DNA of 64,000 bases from Zhengitettix transpicula (GCA_037074705.1 CM073590.1:94418947-94482946), one strand, 5' to 3'; shown: positions 35,500 to 47,540, numbered from the stretch's first letter. Made by a program: numbers and translations. The notes: generated by a model from the letters alone, not told the origin.

Positions 35500-35925
35500 G
35501 AAAGTTTTTTTTTTTTGGTGTAGACAGGCTATGTATAGGCTAATCCACATAGTGGCAACTCCCCTCTTATAGCATAGGAAAGGGATTTGAAAGGGGGGAT
35601 GCGGAAGGGCGGAGGAAGGTAGCCAAGGGTAACTAGGGCCCCCGGGCTATGGTTTAAGGATCCTTCCCGGCATTCGCCTAAAGAAATGCAGGGAAAATCC
35701 TAGAAAAACCTGCATCAGGTAGGTCGGGCATTGGGTACTTGTCCCACGCCCTTCCGATGGCGGGACAGGGGTTATCTGTGGGGTCGCAGCTTTCCCCTCG
35801 CCGTGCCTTGACCAGTTTAGGAGGCAGTTGGCCGACTATTCCAATCGGAATAGTGCGTTGCAGAATCTTTACAATTGCCCTGGTACCGGTACAAACAGTG
35901 AGTAAAAAAAGAAACATTTAAAATT
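35500..35925 (-). repeat. Repeat A copy
   Basis: A T-run precedes GGTGTAGACAGGCTATG, followed by AACTCCCCTCTTATAGCATA, GAGGAAGGTAGCCAAGGGTA, GGATCCTTCCCGGCATTCGC, CCTGCATCAGGTAGGTCGGG and the GCAGTTGGCCGACTATTCC block. This is a nearly complete member. The two opposing frames at 35678-35921 lie within it and are not genes. Confidence 0.85.
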
Positions 35926-37039
35926 AAACTTGTCAACGTTAATAAAAGGTAGAATATCGTCAGATTTCGATTTCATTTCGTTTTTATTCGATTACATTTC
36001 GAGAGTTTATTATTGTAAAAAAATATTTGTCAGTGGTAAATTGTAAAATTAATTTTTCTTTATTTAAAAGGCCCAATAAAGACCCTGAGTTAAGAGAAAA
36101 GGACATTTTTGTATAAATTGTTGTAAAGGTCAGCAAGTAATTCGTTTTGTAATGTAAAATAGTTGTGTATAATAAACTAATTGTTTAATTATTTAAATAA
36201 ATGTTATTATTTCATGCTTCTTTCAATAGATAATTTTCAATTATTAGTTCAATTTAATTAAGTATCTTCATTATTGAGGAACCACATTTTGATGCCTAAA
36301 CGTGTGGACAATCAAATCATTTCAATTATTATATTATTATTGCTTATTACATTAATGGTACATCAACGTGAGGCCATTTTAATTGACGATTATATTTTAC
36401 TTATTACAATATATATATAAATTGTAATATATCAACGGGAGTGCCAGTTTTGTGAGACATTTCAATCTCAAAACATGTGCTCGCTCTGTGCGAGGCACGG
36501 AGAGCGTAAAAGTGTTCAATACAAAAATTATACTATTAAGTCTCATTTCGTATAGTTCAAAACCACGCCTGAGCAATTTATATTTCATGTCTCGAGAAAT
36601 AAATGACTAAATCAACAAAGTTTGGTTATTTACTTAATAATATAACCTGGAGCCTAAGTATCGACAAATTTTAGGATTCTATGCTAAACTCAAAAATTTA
36701 TTCCGTAGCAAGGAAATGACTAGTCGGTATAGTATCGTTGCAGTTGTTGCCCAAAAACGGGTGGGCAAACGGACCTATTACTATATATATAGTATGTATT
36801 ATATATGGTACGTTTAGATGTTCCTTAATAATAATTTTATACTTGATTTTATATTACTGTTTTATCTGCTGACAACGAGTCTCGATAAGATTACTAAAAG
36901 TAAATAAGTATTATCTGTACCGTTTTCCAAGAACATCGCGGAATGTCCAATACTGATTACAGATGATTTCTCTAGGTCGACGGAGACATTAAAATCATAA
37001 ATTTTAACTTTAACCTTAGACAATAGTATATTACATATT
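35926..37039. other. Intergenic, nothing identified
   Basis: AT-rich. The minus-strand frame at 36397-36588 has no recognisable domain. Confidence 0.5.
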
Positions 37040-37500
37040 CTACATCTCTCGGTATCACTTTCTCATCCGAAACAACAGATTTGTTGTTTTATTTTTGGAA
37101 CCCATTCCCACTTTGCAATCCACTGTTTTGACTGTTCATTTTGTTTCTGGGGTATAATGGTTTATCCACGTTTCATCTACAGTAATTAATTGGTGCCAAA
37201 AAACTGATCTATTGCACTTAAACGGCGCCAACAGAACGTTGAAAATGTTCATTCGAAAACATATTTAATCTAACGTGAGCAAACGTGGCATCCAACGCGC
37301 AGACAGCTTTCTCATGTATAAATCTCTCTCACTTTAATTGGACGGTTGTCTAGCAGATTATGCTGAACTAGAGCGATGTTATCGTCATCGATTGCAGTTT
37401 CATTGCTAGTTCGGTCACGTTTAAATTCAGCTTCACGGCGGTAAATGATGGTGCTTAGTCTCCGTACACAGCGTCCAGCCCGTCTTGGATTTCCGTAACC
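37040..37500 (-). pseudogene. mariner transposase relic (N-terminal half)
   Basis: On the minus strand a broken frame gives NIALVQHNLLDNRPIKVREI (helix-turn-helix region), a HEKAVCALDATFAHVRLN-like block and the box VDETWINHYTPETK, which contains the first catalytic Asp of mariner transposases. The order matches a mellifera-type mariner. Stops and frameshifts are frequent, and the C-terminal half with the other catalytic residues is missing. It differs from the relic at 600-1290, which covers the C-terminal half. Confidence 0.7.
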
Positions 37501-37533
37501 ATATTACCTTTCAAAAACAAATGTTTAGTGACA

Positions 37534-37712
37534 GCTTAATAGCATAGGAAGGGATTTGAAAGGAAGGGTAGAGGAAGGTAGCCAAGGGTTAACTAGGGCC
37601 CCCGGGCTATATGTTAAGGATCCTACCCGGCATTCGCCTAAAAGTAATGCAGGGAAAACCCTAGAAAAACCTGCATAAGGGAGGTCGGACGCCCTTCCGA
37701 TAGCGGGAGAAT
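37534..37712 (-). repeat. Repeat A fragment
   Basis: Starts within the element at TTAATAGCATAGGAAGGG, passes GGTAGCCAAGGGTTAACTAG, GGATCCTACCCGGCATTCGC and AACCTGCATAAGGGAGGTCG, and stops at CCCTTCCGATAGCGGGAG. Both ends are missing. Confidence 0.85.
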
Positions 37713-38739
37713 ACTCAAACGATTGTCAAGAACAACTGCGTTTCTAAAATAGCTGTAAGTTTGGTGCGTAGCATGTCAAAAGATGCGCAAACACATTTCG
37801 TAGCTTTTGTTGATTGACAAATGGTGCATTCGTCATGTAGAGGTCGGAAACTTTTCAGGCCAATCTCGTATGAGTACGACCACTTCTTAAATATCAAATT
37901 TTCGCATAAAACGCAGTTTTCTTAATCTCATCACCATTGTTTGTGAAACTATATATATTTTTATTATTTTTGCAAGGAAAGATTAATTATGTTACATTAG
38001 TTGGTCAGATATATGTCACAAATTTTATAAGTGGTCTACTTATGCAAAGGAAGCGTAGTCTGTGACATTGGCCCGTTGACATAACACAAGGGCATCCGAG
38101 GATTCACTTTCTCTAATGGCATCGATATTCAAACAACAGCGCTGGCCGAAGTCCCACTTAGTTGGCTCCGATAACCTACTTCCTCCCGTAACACACGAAA
38201 CAGCAAAACAAGCGCTCTACAAAATATATGTGAAACCATTTATTTACAATTCTGTCAAAATTTTTATACGATGACAGATTTCTCTTAAAGGATTCTTGAA
38301 ACATTTAATTATAGGCAAGGCGATAACACCGATTGAGTGTACTGAAAACATTTACAGTTAATTGTGAATAGAATCTTTATGAGCATTATTTTATTTAATA
38401 AGATACAAACAACTGTTTTAAATAACTATTTATTGGCTTTGAACACTATTTTACGAACATAAATTTAAAAGAGATCTGTGTTCAAAGGGCAGGTAATAAA
38501 ATTACTTCTGAAATTCTGTCACTAACTTAGATTTATCAATTGTAATGTTAAAATTTATGTCTGTGTATATATTTTACGTTTAGGAACAATATGGCCAAAA
38601 AATAGACTTAAAATAAAAAGGCGTACAACGTTTCTTCCACGGTTTGACGACATTCTTAAGTACACGAACAAAAAACCGGGAAACTAGTATATATAGCTGT
38701 CCAAAGATGATACAAGGAGTCAAGTAGGTAAGAAAAGCT
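37713..38739. other. Intergenic, nothing identified
   Basis: No gene recognised. The part from about 38600 may be the 3' untranslated region of the Penelope-like relic that follows. Confidence 0.5.
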
Positions 38740-39040
38740 CGTAGACTTTGCTCAAAGTGTCACTTTGAATATTCAGATCATTTTGTTGTGAACCATTTCA
38801 GAAATTAGTCTTTGATAATAATTGGGTTCAACGTCAATGATCTTAATTTTGCTCCAGTTTATATTGTGTTGTTTTACAAATATGTGATTCGAAATCACAG
38901 AATGCGTGTCATTAGGTAACTTATAATTGGCTATGTATTCTTTGATCCTCGTCTTTAGAGCCCGTTTTGTCTGGCCAAAGTAAACAGAATTTCAATCACA
39001 GCAACTGATTTTGTATAAAACAAAATTCGTGTTACTGAAG
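38740..39040 (-). pseudogene. Penelope-like element GIY-YIG endonuclease relic
   Basis: The minus strand reads VYFGQTKRALKTRIKEYIAN, then DTHSVISNHI, NINWSKIKIIDVEPNYYQ and RLISEMVH. This is the order of the C-terminal GIY-YIG nuclease domain of Penelope-like retroelements (VYIGQTGR.LKTR.KEH..., HAVI..H, EFDW..V.ILD.E, R.I.E...I). The upstream CxxC half of the domain is disturbed, and no reverse transcriptase was found nearby, so this is a truncated copy. Confidence 0.7.
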
Positions 39041-39473
39041 AATAATCTGACTGCAAATGACAATTATTTCAGTGCAAGAACCCCGGGCTCGCAATTAATA
39101 ATAACCTTCTAAAGACGGACATGGATAATTCACAACAAAACAAAAAATTCAGGATCATAAATATAAGGTTCTTAGTCAATCATTAGGTCCGGTAAAAATA
39201 TTATATGAAGAAGAAAACAGTGCTCCACCTATCCCTTGGAACAGTTAAAGACTCTTATACTAAATACTACGGACTCAAAGAACCCAAGGGCCATTATTAG
39301 AGATTACCAAATATCCTCTACATCATTCAAAAATATATTGGAACCTTTCTACGCACAATCTTATAAATAAAAAAGAGTGTATGTATGTTTGTTTGTATGT
39401 TTGTTTGTATGTTTGTATGTTTGTATGTTTGTATGTTTGTATGTTTGTATATTTGTATATTTGTATGTTCGTT

Positions 39474-40595
39474 ATACAAATCTACACCGGTAGAGCAAAT
39501 TTCACCAAATTTCGTACACGTGTTCTTTACGACCAGGAAACAAACACTGTTGGGGTAAGACATGTCTACCACCACCAGAAGCGGGGATGCACGGGGGTTG
39601 AAATATTTAAACATGCTAAAAAAGCCGATATTTTAGTCGGATAATAATTTTTAGGGGTCCAAGATATTGATGGTGTTTCTACTGATGTTTTCTGAATATA
39701 ATTTTCATCCCCTACACCCTGGGGAAAGAGCACCCCTAGCGTTTGGGGTGGAGAATACAAATCTATACTGGTGGATCAAATTTCACCAAACTTCGTACAC
39801 GTGTTCTTGAGACCAGGAAAACAACACTGTCGGGGTGAGACGCGCCTACCACCCCCAGAAGCGGGGGTGGACGGGGGTGGAAATATTGGAACATGCTAAA
39901 ACAGTCGATATTTCAGTCGGATAAATATTTTTAGGGGTCAAAGATATTTATAGTCTTTCCACTGATGATATCTGAATATAATTTTCAACCTCTACACCCT
40001 GGGGAAAGAGCACCCCTAGCGTTTGGGGTGGAGAGTACAAATCTACACCGCTGGAGCAAATTTCACCAAATTTCGTACACGGATTCTTTGCGACCAGGAA
40101 AACAACACTGTCGGGGTGAGACGTGCCTACCACCCCCAGAAGCGGGGGTGGACTGGGGTGGAAATATTTGAACATGCTAAAACAGTCGATATTTCAGTCG
40201 GATAAATATTTTTAGGGGTCAAAGATATTTATAGTCTTTCCACTGATGATATCTGAATATAATTTTTAACCTCTACAGCCTGGGGAAAGAGCACCCCTAG
40301 CGTTTGGGGTGGAGAATACAAATCTTTACCGCTGGAGCAAATTTCACCAAATTTCGTACACGGGTTCTTTGCGACCAGGAAAACAACACTGTTGGGGTGA
40401 GACGCGTCTACCAACCCCAGAAGCGGGGGTGGACGGGGGTAGAAATACTTAAACATGCTGAAACAGCAGGTATTAGATTTGGATAAATATTTTCGGGGTC
40501 AAAGATATTGATTGTGTTTCTACCGATGTTATCTGAATATAATATTCATCTCCTACGCCCTGGGAAAAGGGCACCCTTAGGGTTTGGGGTGGAGT
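39474..40595 (+). repeat. Tandem array, about 281 bp x 4
   Basis: Units begin with ATACAAATCTACACCG-like sequence at 39474, 39755, 40035 and 40316. Each contains ATTTCACCAAATTTCGTACA, an ACCCCCAGAAGCGGGGGTGG hairpin-like block and AGCACCCCTAGCGTTTGGGG. A single further copy of the unit start lies at 41174. Confidence 0.9.
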
Positions 40596-41494
40596 TGCTT
40601 TACAGAAAAATAACGCGAATACAACCGAGTTTGGAGTCAAATCGAAGGTTATGGATGTCAGTGAGTTTACTTCGGATAAATATTTATAATTGCCCATTTA
40701 ACCCGAAAGGGTGGGGGTCGGAAGGGGAGATAAATAGTCAGTTCTTGCGCGTTCGTGGAGGAGAATTACGTGAATACTATTTCAAGGGATGTTGTTGAAA
40801 ATATAAATCCCTTTAGACATTAGTGGTGAGCTTGCTTAGGGCTGGGGGTGAGAATTGTCTATTATTCTAAAACTGCCAAAATGTTATGTGTTTATGGGTA
40901 AACTAGATTTATAGTGTTTCTATCGATGTGATATGAGTAAATATTCAACCGTTTCCACCACGGGAAAGTAGCAGATTTAGGGGTGGTGTTGTTCATACTA
41001 TTTTAACCGATGTTGTTTCCATTAATAACGACGTTTAATTTAATAAATAAAAATGAGTGAATGTATGTATGTATGTATGTATGTATGTATGTATGTATGT
41101 TTGTATATTTGTATATTTGTATGTTTGTATATTTGTATATTTGTATGTTTGTATATTTGTATATTTGTATGTTCGTTATACAAATCTACACCGCTGGAGA
41201 AAATTTCACCAAATTTCGTACACGTGTTATCTGCGACCAGGAAACAAACACTGTCGGGGTGAGATGCGTCTACCACCTCCAGAAGCGGGGGCGGACGGGT
41301 GTTGAAATATTTAAACATGATAAAACAGTCGATATTTCAGTCGGATAAATATTTTTAGGGGTCACAGATATTGATAGTGTTCCTACCGACTGTTGGGGTG
41401 AGACGCGTCTACCACCCCCAGAAGCGGGTCGGGATTATCAGTAGAGCACTTTTAGGTGTTGGATGGAGGAACGCTGCAATAAAATAACGCGAAT

Positions 41495-42690
41495 ACAACC
41501 GAGATTGGAGTCAAATCGAAGGTAATGGATGTCCCTGAATTTATTTATGACAATCTGGACAACGCGCGGGTATCGGCTGGGTTGGGATGAGTTGACCGGC
41601 TGTTTTTTGCGTCGATTAAATATATTTCGGGATGAATTACATTAATATAATTTCCCTACATGTTCTCTATGTATAATTTCAACCCATTTCGGACTCATAA
41701 GGGTGGGCGTGAAGTAGCATTACATAAAAAGAAACCAGAAACTATCGGGATTGTCACTGAGTTTAATTAATTTCCTTGAAAATAACGGGAAAACAACCGA
41801 GATTCGAGTCAAATCGAAGGTAATGGATGTCCCTGAATTTATTTATGACAATCTGGACAACGCGCGGGTATCGGCTGGGTTGGGATGAGTTGACCGGCTG
41901 TTTTTTGCGTCGATTAAATATATTTCGGGATGAATTACATTAATAAAATTTTCCTACAGTTTTCTATGTATAATTTCAACCCCTTTCGGACTCATAAGGG
42001 TGGGCGTGAAGTAGCATTACATAAAAAGAAACCAGAAACTATCGAGATTGTCACTGAGTTTAATTAATTTCCTTGAAAATAACGGGAAAACAACCGAGAT
42101 TCGAGTCAAATCGAAGGTAATGGATGTCGCTGAATTTATTTATGACAATCTGGACAACGCGCGGGTATCGGCTGGGTTGGGATGAGTTGACCGGCTGTTT
42201 TTTGCGTCTATTAAATATATATCGGGATGAATTACATTAATAAAATTTCCCTACATGTTCTCTGTGTATAAATTCAACCCCTTTCGGACTCATAAGGGTG
42301 CACCCTTAAGGGTGGGCGTGAAGTAGCATTACATAAAAAGAAACCAGAAGCTATCGGGAATGTCACTGAGTTTAATTAATTTCCTTGAAAATAACGGGAA
42401 AACAACCGAGATTCGAGTCAAATCGAAGGTAATGGATGTTGCTGAATTTATTTATGACAATCTGGACAACGCGCGGGTATCGGCTGGGTTGGGATGAGTT
42501 GACCGGCTTTTTTTTCGTCAATTAAACATATTTCGGGATGAATTAGATTAATAAAATTTCCCTACATGTTCTCTGTGTGTAATTTCAACCCCTTTCGGAC
42601 TCGGAAGCGTGCACCCTTAAGGGTTGGCGTGGAAGTAGCATTAGATAAAAAGAAACCAGAAACTATCAGGATTGTCACTGCGTTTAATTA
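41495..42690 (+). repeat. Tandem array, about 298 bp x 4
   Basis: Units begin ACAACCGAGATTSGAGTCAA at 41495, 41793, 42090 and 42402, and are very similar. The 312-base third unit has a 14-15-base duplication (CACCCTTAAGGGTG). Each unit holds TCTGGACAACGCGCGGGTAT followed by CGGCTGG, which resembles the terminal hairpin and CAGCTAG of the element at 43255-43278. Confidence 0.9.
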
Positions 42691-43278
42691 TGACATTAAA
42701 CTTGACCGTTTAAGTCCCCGAAGCGGGAGTCGTCGGGGGTGAAAAATTTCAAACATGTTAAACGGTCGATATTTGCGATAATTATTTCCTGGGGTTAATT
42801 ACTTTGATAGTATTTATACCGATGTTGTTTGTGTATAATTTAACCCCTGTGAGGGGAGCAAGCTTAGGGTTGGGGTGGAGGTACGTTAAATAAAATCCCG
42901 CAAAAACAACCGAGAATCGAATCAATTCCGAGACTATGAATGTCGCTGAATCTAATTGTGACAACCTGGGTAACGCGACGGGTTTGGGAGGTGTTGGGCG
43001 GGGGAATAAATTTTCTGACAATGTAATCGGCCGATTTTTGCGTGGAATACATTATTTTTCATTATCGCATATTTGTGGGGGTGGTCATCTTCTAAGATGT
43101 AAAAACGGCGGATATATTTAGTCAATGACTTCATCCCCCTTCGGCAAGGGAGGTGAGCACATTTAGGGATAGGGTTCGAGGAGCTTTACATAAAAATAGC
43201 GCAAAAGTAACCAAAATTGGAGTCTTATGGATGGTTATAGATAAATGTCATCTCGGGCAACGCCGGGCACCCAGCTAG

Positions 43279-43784
43279 TTAAATGATAAAACGGCAAAAA
43301 GTAGAATAAAAAGGCTCATAAATTTAGTCAAGAAAAAGAGAGTGATACATAACAAAAGCTGACTATGACTACAGTACAGTGGAATCTGCAACACAGTCGC
43401 AGCTTCAAACAAGTTAATATAATGAATTATACAATTATTATCATAAATGCGAATTCTTAAAATGTAAATGTAATAAACCCCCATTTGAAATGTATAATTA
43501 TTCTTTCAAACTGTTCAATTGTATATCTATTATTGGAATCAATGTGAATTGCAGCATACTTGTGTAAATAAGCACAATTTTAATTTCCTTATGGGTCGCC
43601 AATGACCAAGTTGTTAACGCGACCATTTAATGTTTAAAAAATCGTGTCTTCAGGTTGTAAATGATCTTTGCCGTTCGTGATAAAACTCGAAAGGGAGTTG
43701 GTGCATCTATAAATAATGTCAATATTATTCTAGTGTAACAATTAGGAGATGCTTATGTGTTGTAGCGCGATAGTTTTATTATTG

Positions 43785-43815
<31 letters not shown>

Positions 43816-46069
43816 TTTTCATATAATTAGATTTTAGCAAGGATTGAGAGCTTGGTAAAGTGGAAGTGACCAGGAGACCACCGAGGCGGGTAGATAATCC
43901 CTTCGGTCTGGGCTTAGACACGTAGGTTTTTAACCCTCGGAAGTTACCTGGACTGTCGCACCGTGGGAAACGTCTCTCTGAAAATCACAGAAATTGATTT
44001 AATAGCGTGACTGCCTGAACCAATCACATTTCTTGGTTCAGGAAAGAGTGACGTCAAGAAAATTAAGATATTTATCGACTTCCGTTTCAACTGTAACTTG
44101 GGATCATAACTGTTACAAATTTGAACCATGTTGTCAATTTCTATGGTGGGATACAAACGATGCCGTCAACAAAGCGAAAATAACAGATAGGCACAAAGTT
44201 GAGTAAGGATAGGCAAGTAATCTCCAAATCTCGCATAACCATTTCTGTGAAAAGCGGGGACAGCCGTTTATTCGGTCATCTCGCCGCTTTTTGGTTGAAA
44301 CTAAAATAGGTGGAATTCAGAATCAGATTGTGTACAATAAGAATTTGCGGGAGTAGGATATTATTATATTGTTCAAACAAATGCCAACAAGATTTGAAAC
44401 TTGGGATAACCAAATTAGGTCAGAATAGAAGCATGTGGTCAACTAACTCTCAATTCCTTAATGGACTCTCAAAGCTGATATGTGGTTCGATTCTCGGTTG
44501 TTCCATCCTGTTCCTTTAATTTTTTATTTAATTTAGAAAATTCAAATTACCCCATTGAAAGGCAAGAAAATGTTTTGTTGTGCTATACACATTTACTTCA
44601 TTATTTTATACCTGTGATTTTCATAAAAATGTTTATGTCCATAAATGGTCCAATGCATGCACAGTTACGTACTATGATTGTAAGAGATCGCGTGTCTGAC
44701 ACACTCGCCCACTGCAGTTTGCCAGCCGTCCCTGTGAGGAATTGACTTTTGCATCTCGCCCCTTCTTCGAAGTATACATACCACAAAATTGATCAATATC
44801 CCGGTAACACTAGTCACATCACACAAGCTATGAGAATTTTCATTTGCAAGAAATTCTTAAGCCATTATCACCTGTAAAATAAAATATTAATCAGAATTAT
44901 GCTCCAAATAGGTATAAACAACGTTAGGTTGGCGTAATTCATCGTATATGATGAATTACAACAAATATTTGCAGCTGCGTGGACAATAGCTTCAGTGTTA
45001 AATCAGCACCCAGAAAAAGTGTAAGTAGCTACCAGAGAATATGACTGAGAAACTATCCAGAGCTGTTTGGCAGAGAAGTTTATGCCAGAGTTACATGTAA
45101 AAGGGTATGCCAGAGCTCTGACAGATCTGGTTGACAGATCTCTAGCAACAAAAAAAAAAGTCTAGTATGTAGGGGACCCTTAAAACCGGAATGGAACTCG
45201 TCCTCATCCCAGGAAATTATTAAAAATGGCAGGTTCACGGAGTACGGAATCCGGCACCTGTGTGAGAAAGCTCCTTATCTGCGGAAGGCAGGAAATACGG
45301 GGCGCAGCCACGTAGAAAGTATTATGGCTTTCGCTTGCATCACCACTTTCTCCGCGTAACACGACTACGTAACAGAGGAGAGACAAGACCCTTCCGGGCC
45401 AGGCACCAGCAACAGATTCATGCTGACGGTACTATTATTCAATTTTAATAAACTTTATCTAACAGACACTGACATATAGGAAAATTATTCACGCTATGCA
45501 AAGGTAGAATGAATTATAGATGTCAACTTTGGCTGAAGGTAGACAAACTGAGAGTTTCTACACGGTAGGAAAAGTATTTTTCCTGATATCTTCATTTTCT
45601 TCTTTTGGGACTTTTTCTTAGTTGTAATTAAGGTCCCTACTGGCTTTATAAACTACACACACAGTATAACATTTTGGTTTTTAAAAAGTATAATTAAATT
45701 TTCATTTGAATCAGTTGTGGTAATGAAAAATATAATGAGAATATTTCCCCAACCGAAGTGATGAACTGTAATTAATTGGTAAGATTTAATTGCATAATAC
45801 GAAAACCCGACCATAAATGCAATTTCCTTACTTAGAGCTCAAATTGTTAAATTGTTCTCAAAATCTATTAGTAAATTAATTATCCATGTTTTACTTTTTT
45901 AATAACAATAGTAGAACAGTCCAATTGAGTGTTATTCTTATATAATTTATTTTAATTTCTAATTTACAATGCGTTACGTGACATAAAATCTCCTTCTTGC
46001 GTTATTTAAGAGTTAACTTCATGCTGAATACTGGAATATTTATTTCGGTCTAAAGAGTATTTAATTCCA
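43279..46069. other. Intergenic; repeat at 43850-44070 and a (TA)n tract
   Basis: (TA)n at 43785-43812. 43850-44070 is a repeat shared with 11.7-12.0 kb. Frames at 43275-43484, 43944-44156, 44310-44519, 44482-44786 and 45204-45386 show no recognisable domain. Confidence 0.5.
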
Positions 46070-46570
46070 TTTGTTGGAATATAAAAATACGTCAGAATTG
46101 GCAGAGATTTAAAAACTTATTAAACTGAAAGGGAAAAGGAAGTGAGATATTAGCAACCTAAGTCAGGGAGAGGTACCACACTATTGGCAAACGAGGTAAT
46201 CTTTTTGTGGCGCAGGATTCTCTGAAATAAAATTAAAATAGAATAAATTGTTTAACTACTGAAGATGACACGTGACACAGTGCCTTTTCGATAAACGTTA
46301 TAATGATGTCGAGGAGTTACAAGGCCCAATAAAAAGACATCACTTTAACGTTTATCGAAAATGCACTTGGTCACGTGTATACCTATATTCAGTAGTTTAT
46401 TCAATTTACATTTTATTTCAGAACATCCTGCGCCACAAAGTAATTACCTCAGTAATGTGACACCCCTGCCTTATTGCATTACTGTCTAATATCTTACTTC
46501 CTCCTTCCTTTCCATATAATACGTTTTTAAACCTCAGTCGATTCTGACGTATTTTGATATGCCCAACTTA
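46070..46570. mobile_element. Large foldback palindrome, about 500 bp
   Basis: Left arm 46070-46310 and right arm 46336-46570 are inverse complements with some mismatches and small gaps, separated by 25 bases. Matching pairs include ATACGTCAGAAT with ATTCTGACGTAT, TTTGTGGCGCAGGAT with ATCCTGCGCCACAAA, and TTTTCGATAAACGTT with AACGTTTATCGAAAA. The arms diverge most at the outer edges. No transposase; a foldback-type MITE is likely. The open frame at 46272-46460 lies inside it. Confidence 0.85.
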
Positions 46571-46766
46571 TTTCCGTCTCCACTTTCGAGACCTCTCTTC
46601 AAAGTACGTTGCCAAAACAAATAGAGGTAATTTTGTTCAGATGTGAAAAATATAAATTTTGTCATCTGTCGTGATAAAATTAATCTAGGATTTATGGTAC
46701 TAAATTAGTCGACAGGTAGACCCTCGCTATATGTATTATATATATTATAATGATCAATAATATACT

Positions 46767-46852
46767 TATTAATTTGCCCCACGTTGGGCGCCAAAATGTA
46801 ATAATTAAAAGAAATGGTTATTAATTTGCCCCACGTTGTGGTAGCCAAAATG
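46767..46852 (-). repeat. Primer-binding-site-like sequence, duplicated
   Basis: On the minus strand TGGCGCCCAACGTGGGGC (46775-46793) and TGGCTACCACAACGTGGGGC (about 46826-46845) each follow a short T-run, inside a 51-base direct duplication. The first has the form of a tRNA-complementary primer-binding site found next to LTRs of gypsy-like elements. Confidence 0.55.
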
Positions 46853-47504
46853 TAATATACAAACGGGTGTCTACATAAAAATATTACAATTTTAACAAAC
46901 AAATAAAATTTATTTTGATTTTTGAACACTTATACAATTAAACAAATATAAAAAGGATCTCATTCTCTCAAAGGTCTTAACTGGGTTTGATAACGGCAGA
47001 ACATTTAAACATAATCAAAGAAACAAACAAAAATTTACATTTAATTTAAAAGGAAATATTTATTCGTCTGGACATAGACGAAATTAATTATCGACGAACT
47101 TATTCTACAAGATTGATTTTCAATTTAAAGAGTTTATTTTATCAACACAAAAGAAAAGAACTATATCTGACTTTATCTCTTAATTCGGTTTACATATATG
47201 AATACCATGAAATTTTAACTTACGATTACTCAGGAAAATTTGGCTCGTTCGTACACACACACTTTATATACTGGCCGTTTTAAACATTGATTCTAATAAA
47301 CACTGTTGGTTTGACAAAAGTTGGTTCTCCGTTCGTTAAAGAAATATAATTTGCTCGTTCTGAAGATTATCTGACGCTGGATGCAGTGTCCTGGTCTCCT
47401 ACAGTCGAAGACAGTGGTCTAATTTGAGGATAGAATAGATTAGACTTCAGCATACAAAATGTTTATCCATGAATATTTTCTCTCGCAGACTGCAACTTAT
47501 AACA
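46851..47504 (-). mobile_element. LTR of a gypsy-like retrotransposon, about 654 bp
   Basis: Bounded by TG at 46851 and CA at 47504 (a TG...CA LTR on either strand). On the minus strand it is preceded by a purine tract (AAGGGAGGAGAATG, 47520-47505) and followed by a primer-binding-site-like sequence. So sequence of an internal 3' end lies on one side and of an internal 5' end on the other. No protease, reverse transcriptase or integrase coding sequence survives near it. Borders are inferred from end motifs; the partner LTR was not found. Confidence 0.5.
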
Positions 47505-47540
47505 CATTCTCCTCCCTTAAAAGATGTCTCTCTGAAACTC

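Larger units (their letters stand above)
39359..43278 (+). mobile_element. Helitron-like non-autonomous composite, about 3.9 kb
   Basis: The left end is A|TCTTATAAATAAAAAAGAG. The right end is a GC-rich hairpin (CTCGG-GCAACG-CCGGG, one G-U pair) followed by CACCCAGCTAG|T. A 5' TC, a 3' hairpin plus CTAG and insertion between A and T are Helitron hallmarks. The interior has TTTGTATG microsatellites at 39380-39470 and 41060-41172, each followed by GTTCGTTATACAAATCTACA, so a second copy of the 5' end is nested at about 41035. Two tandem arrays fill the rest. No Rep/helicase coding sequence is present. Opposing frames at 39327-39760, 39948-40205, 40229-40486 and 41040-41348 follow repeat composition and are not genes. 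Confidence 0.7.

Noticed and set aside
39381..41348. Several opposed open frames with VCLYVCMF- or NIQIYKHT-like strings
   Set aside because: These are translations of TTTGTATG microsatellites and of the 281-bp array, with no protein family match.
46272..46460. 62-codon frame
   Set aside because: Lies wholly inside the large palindrome; composition is dictated by the inverted arms.
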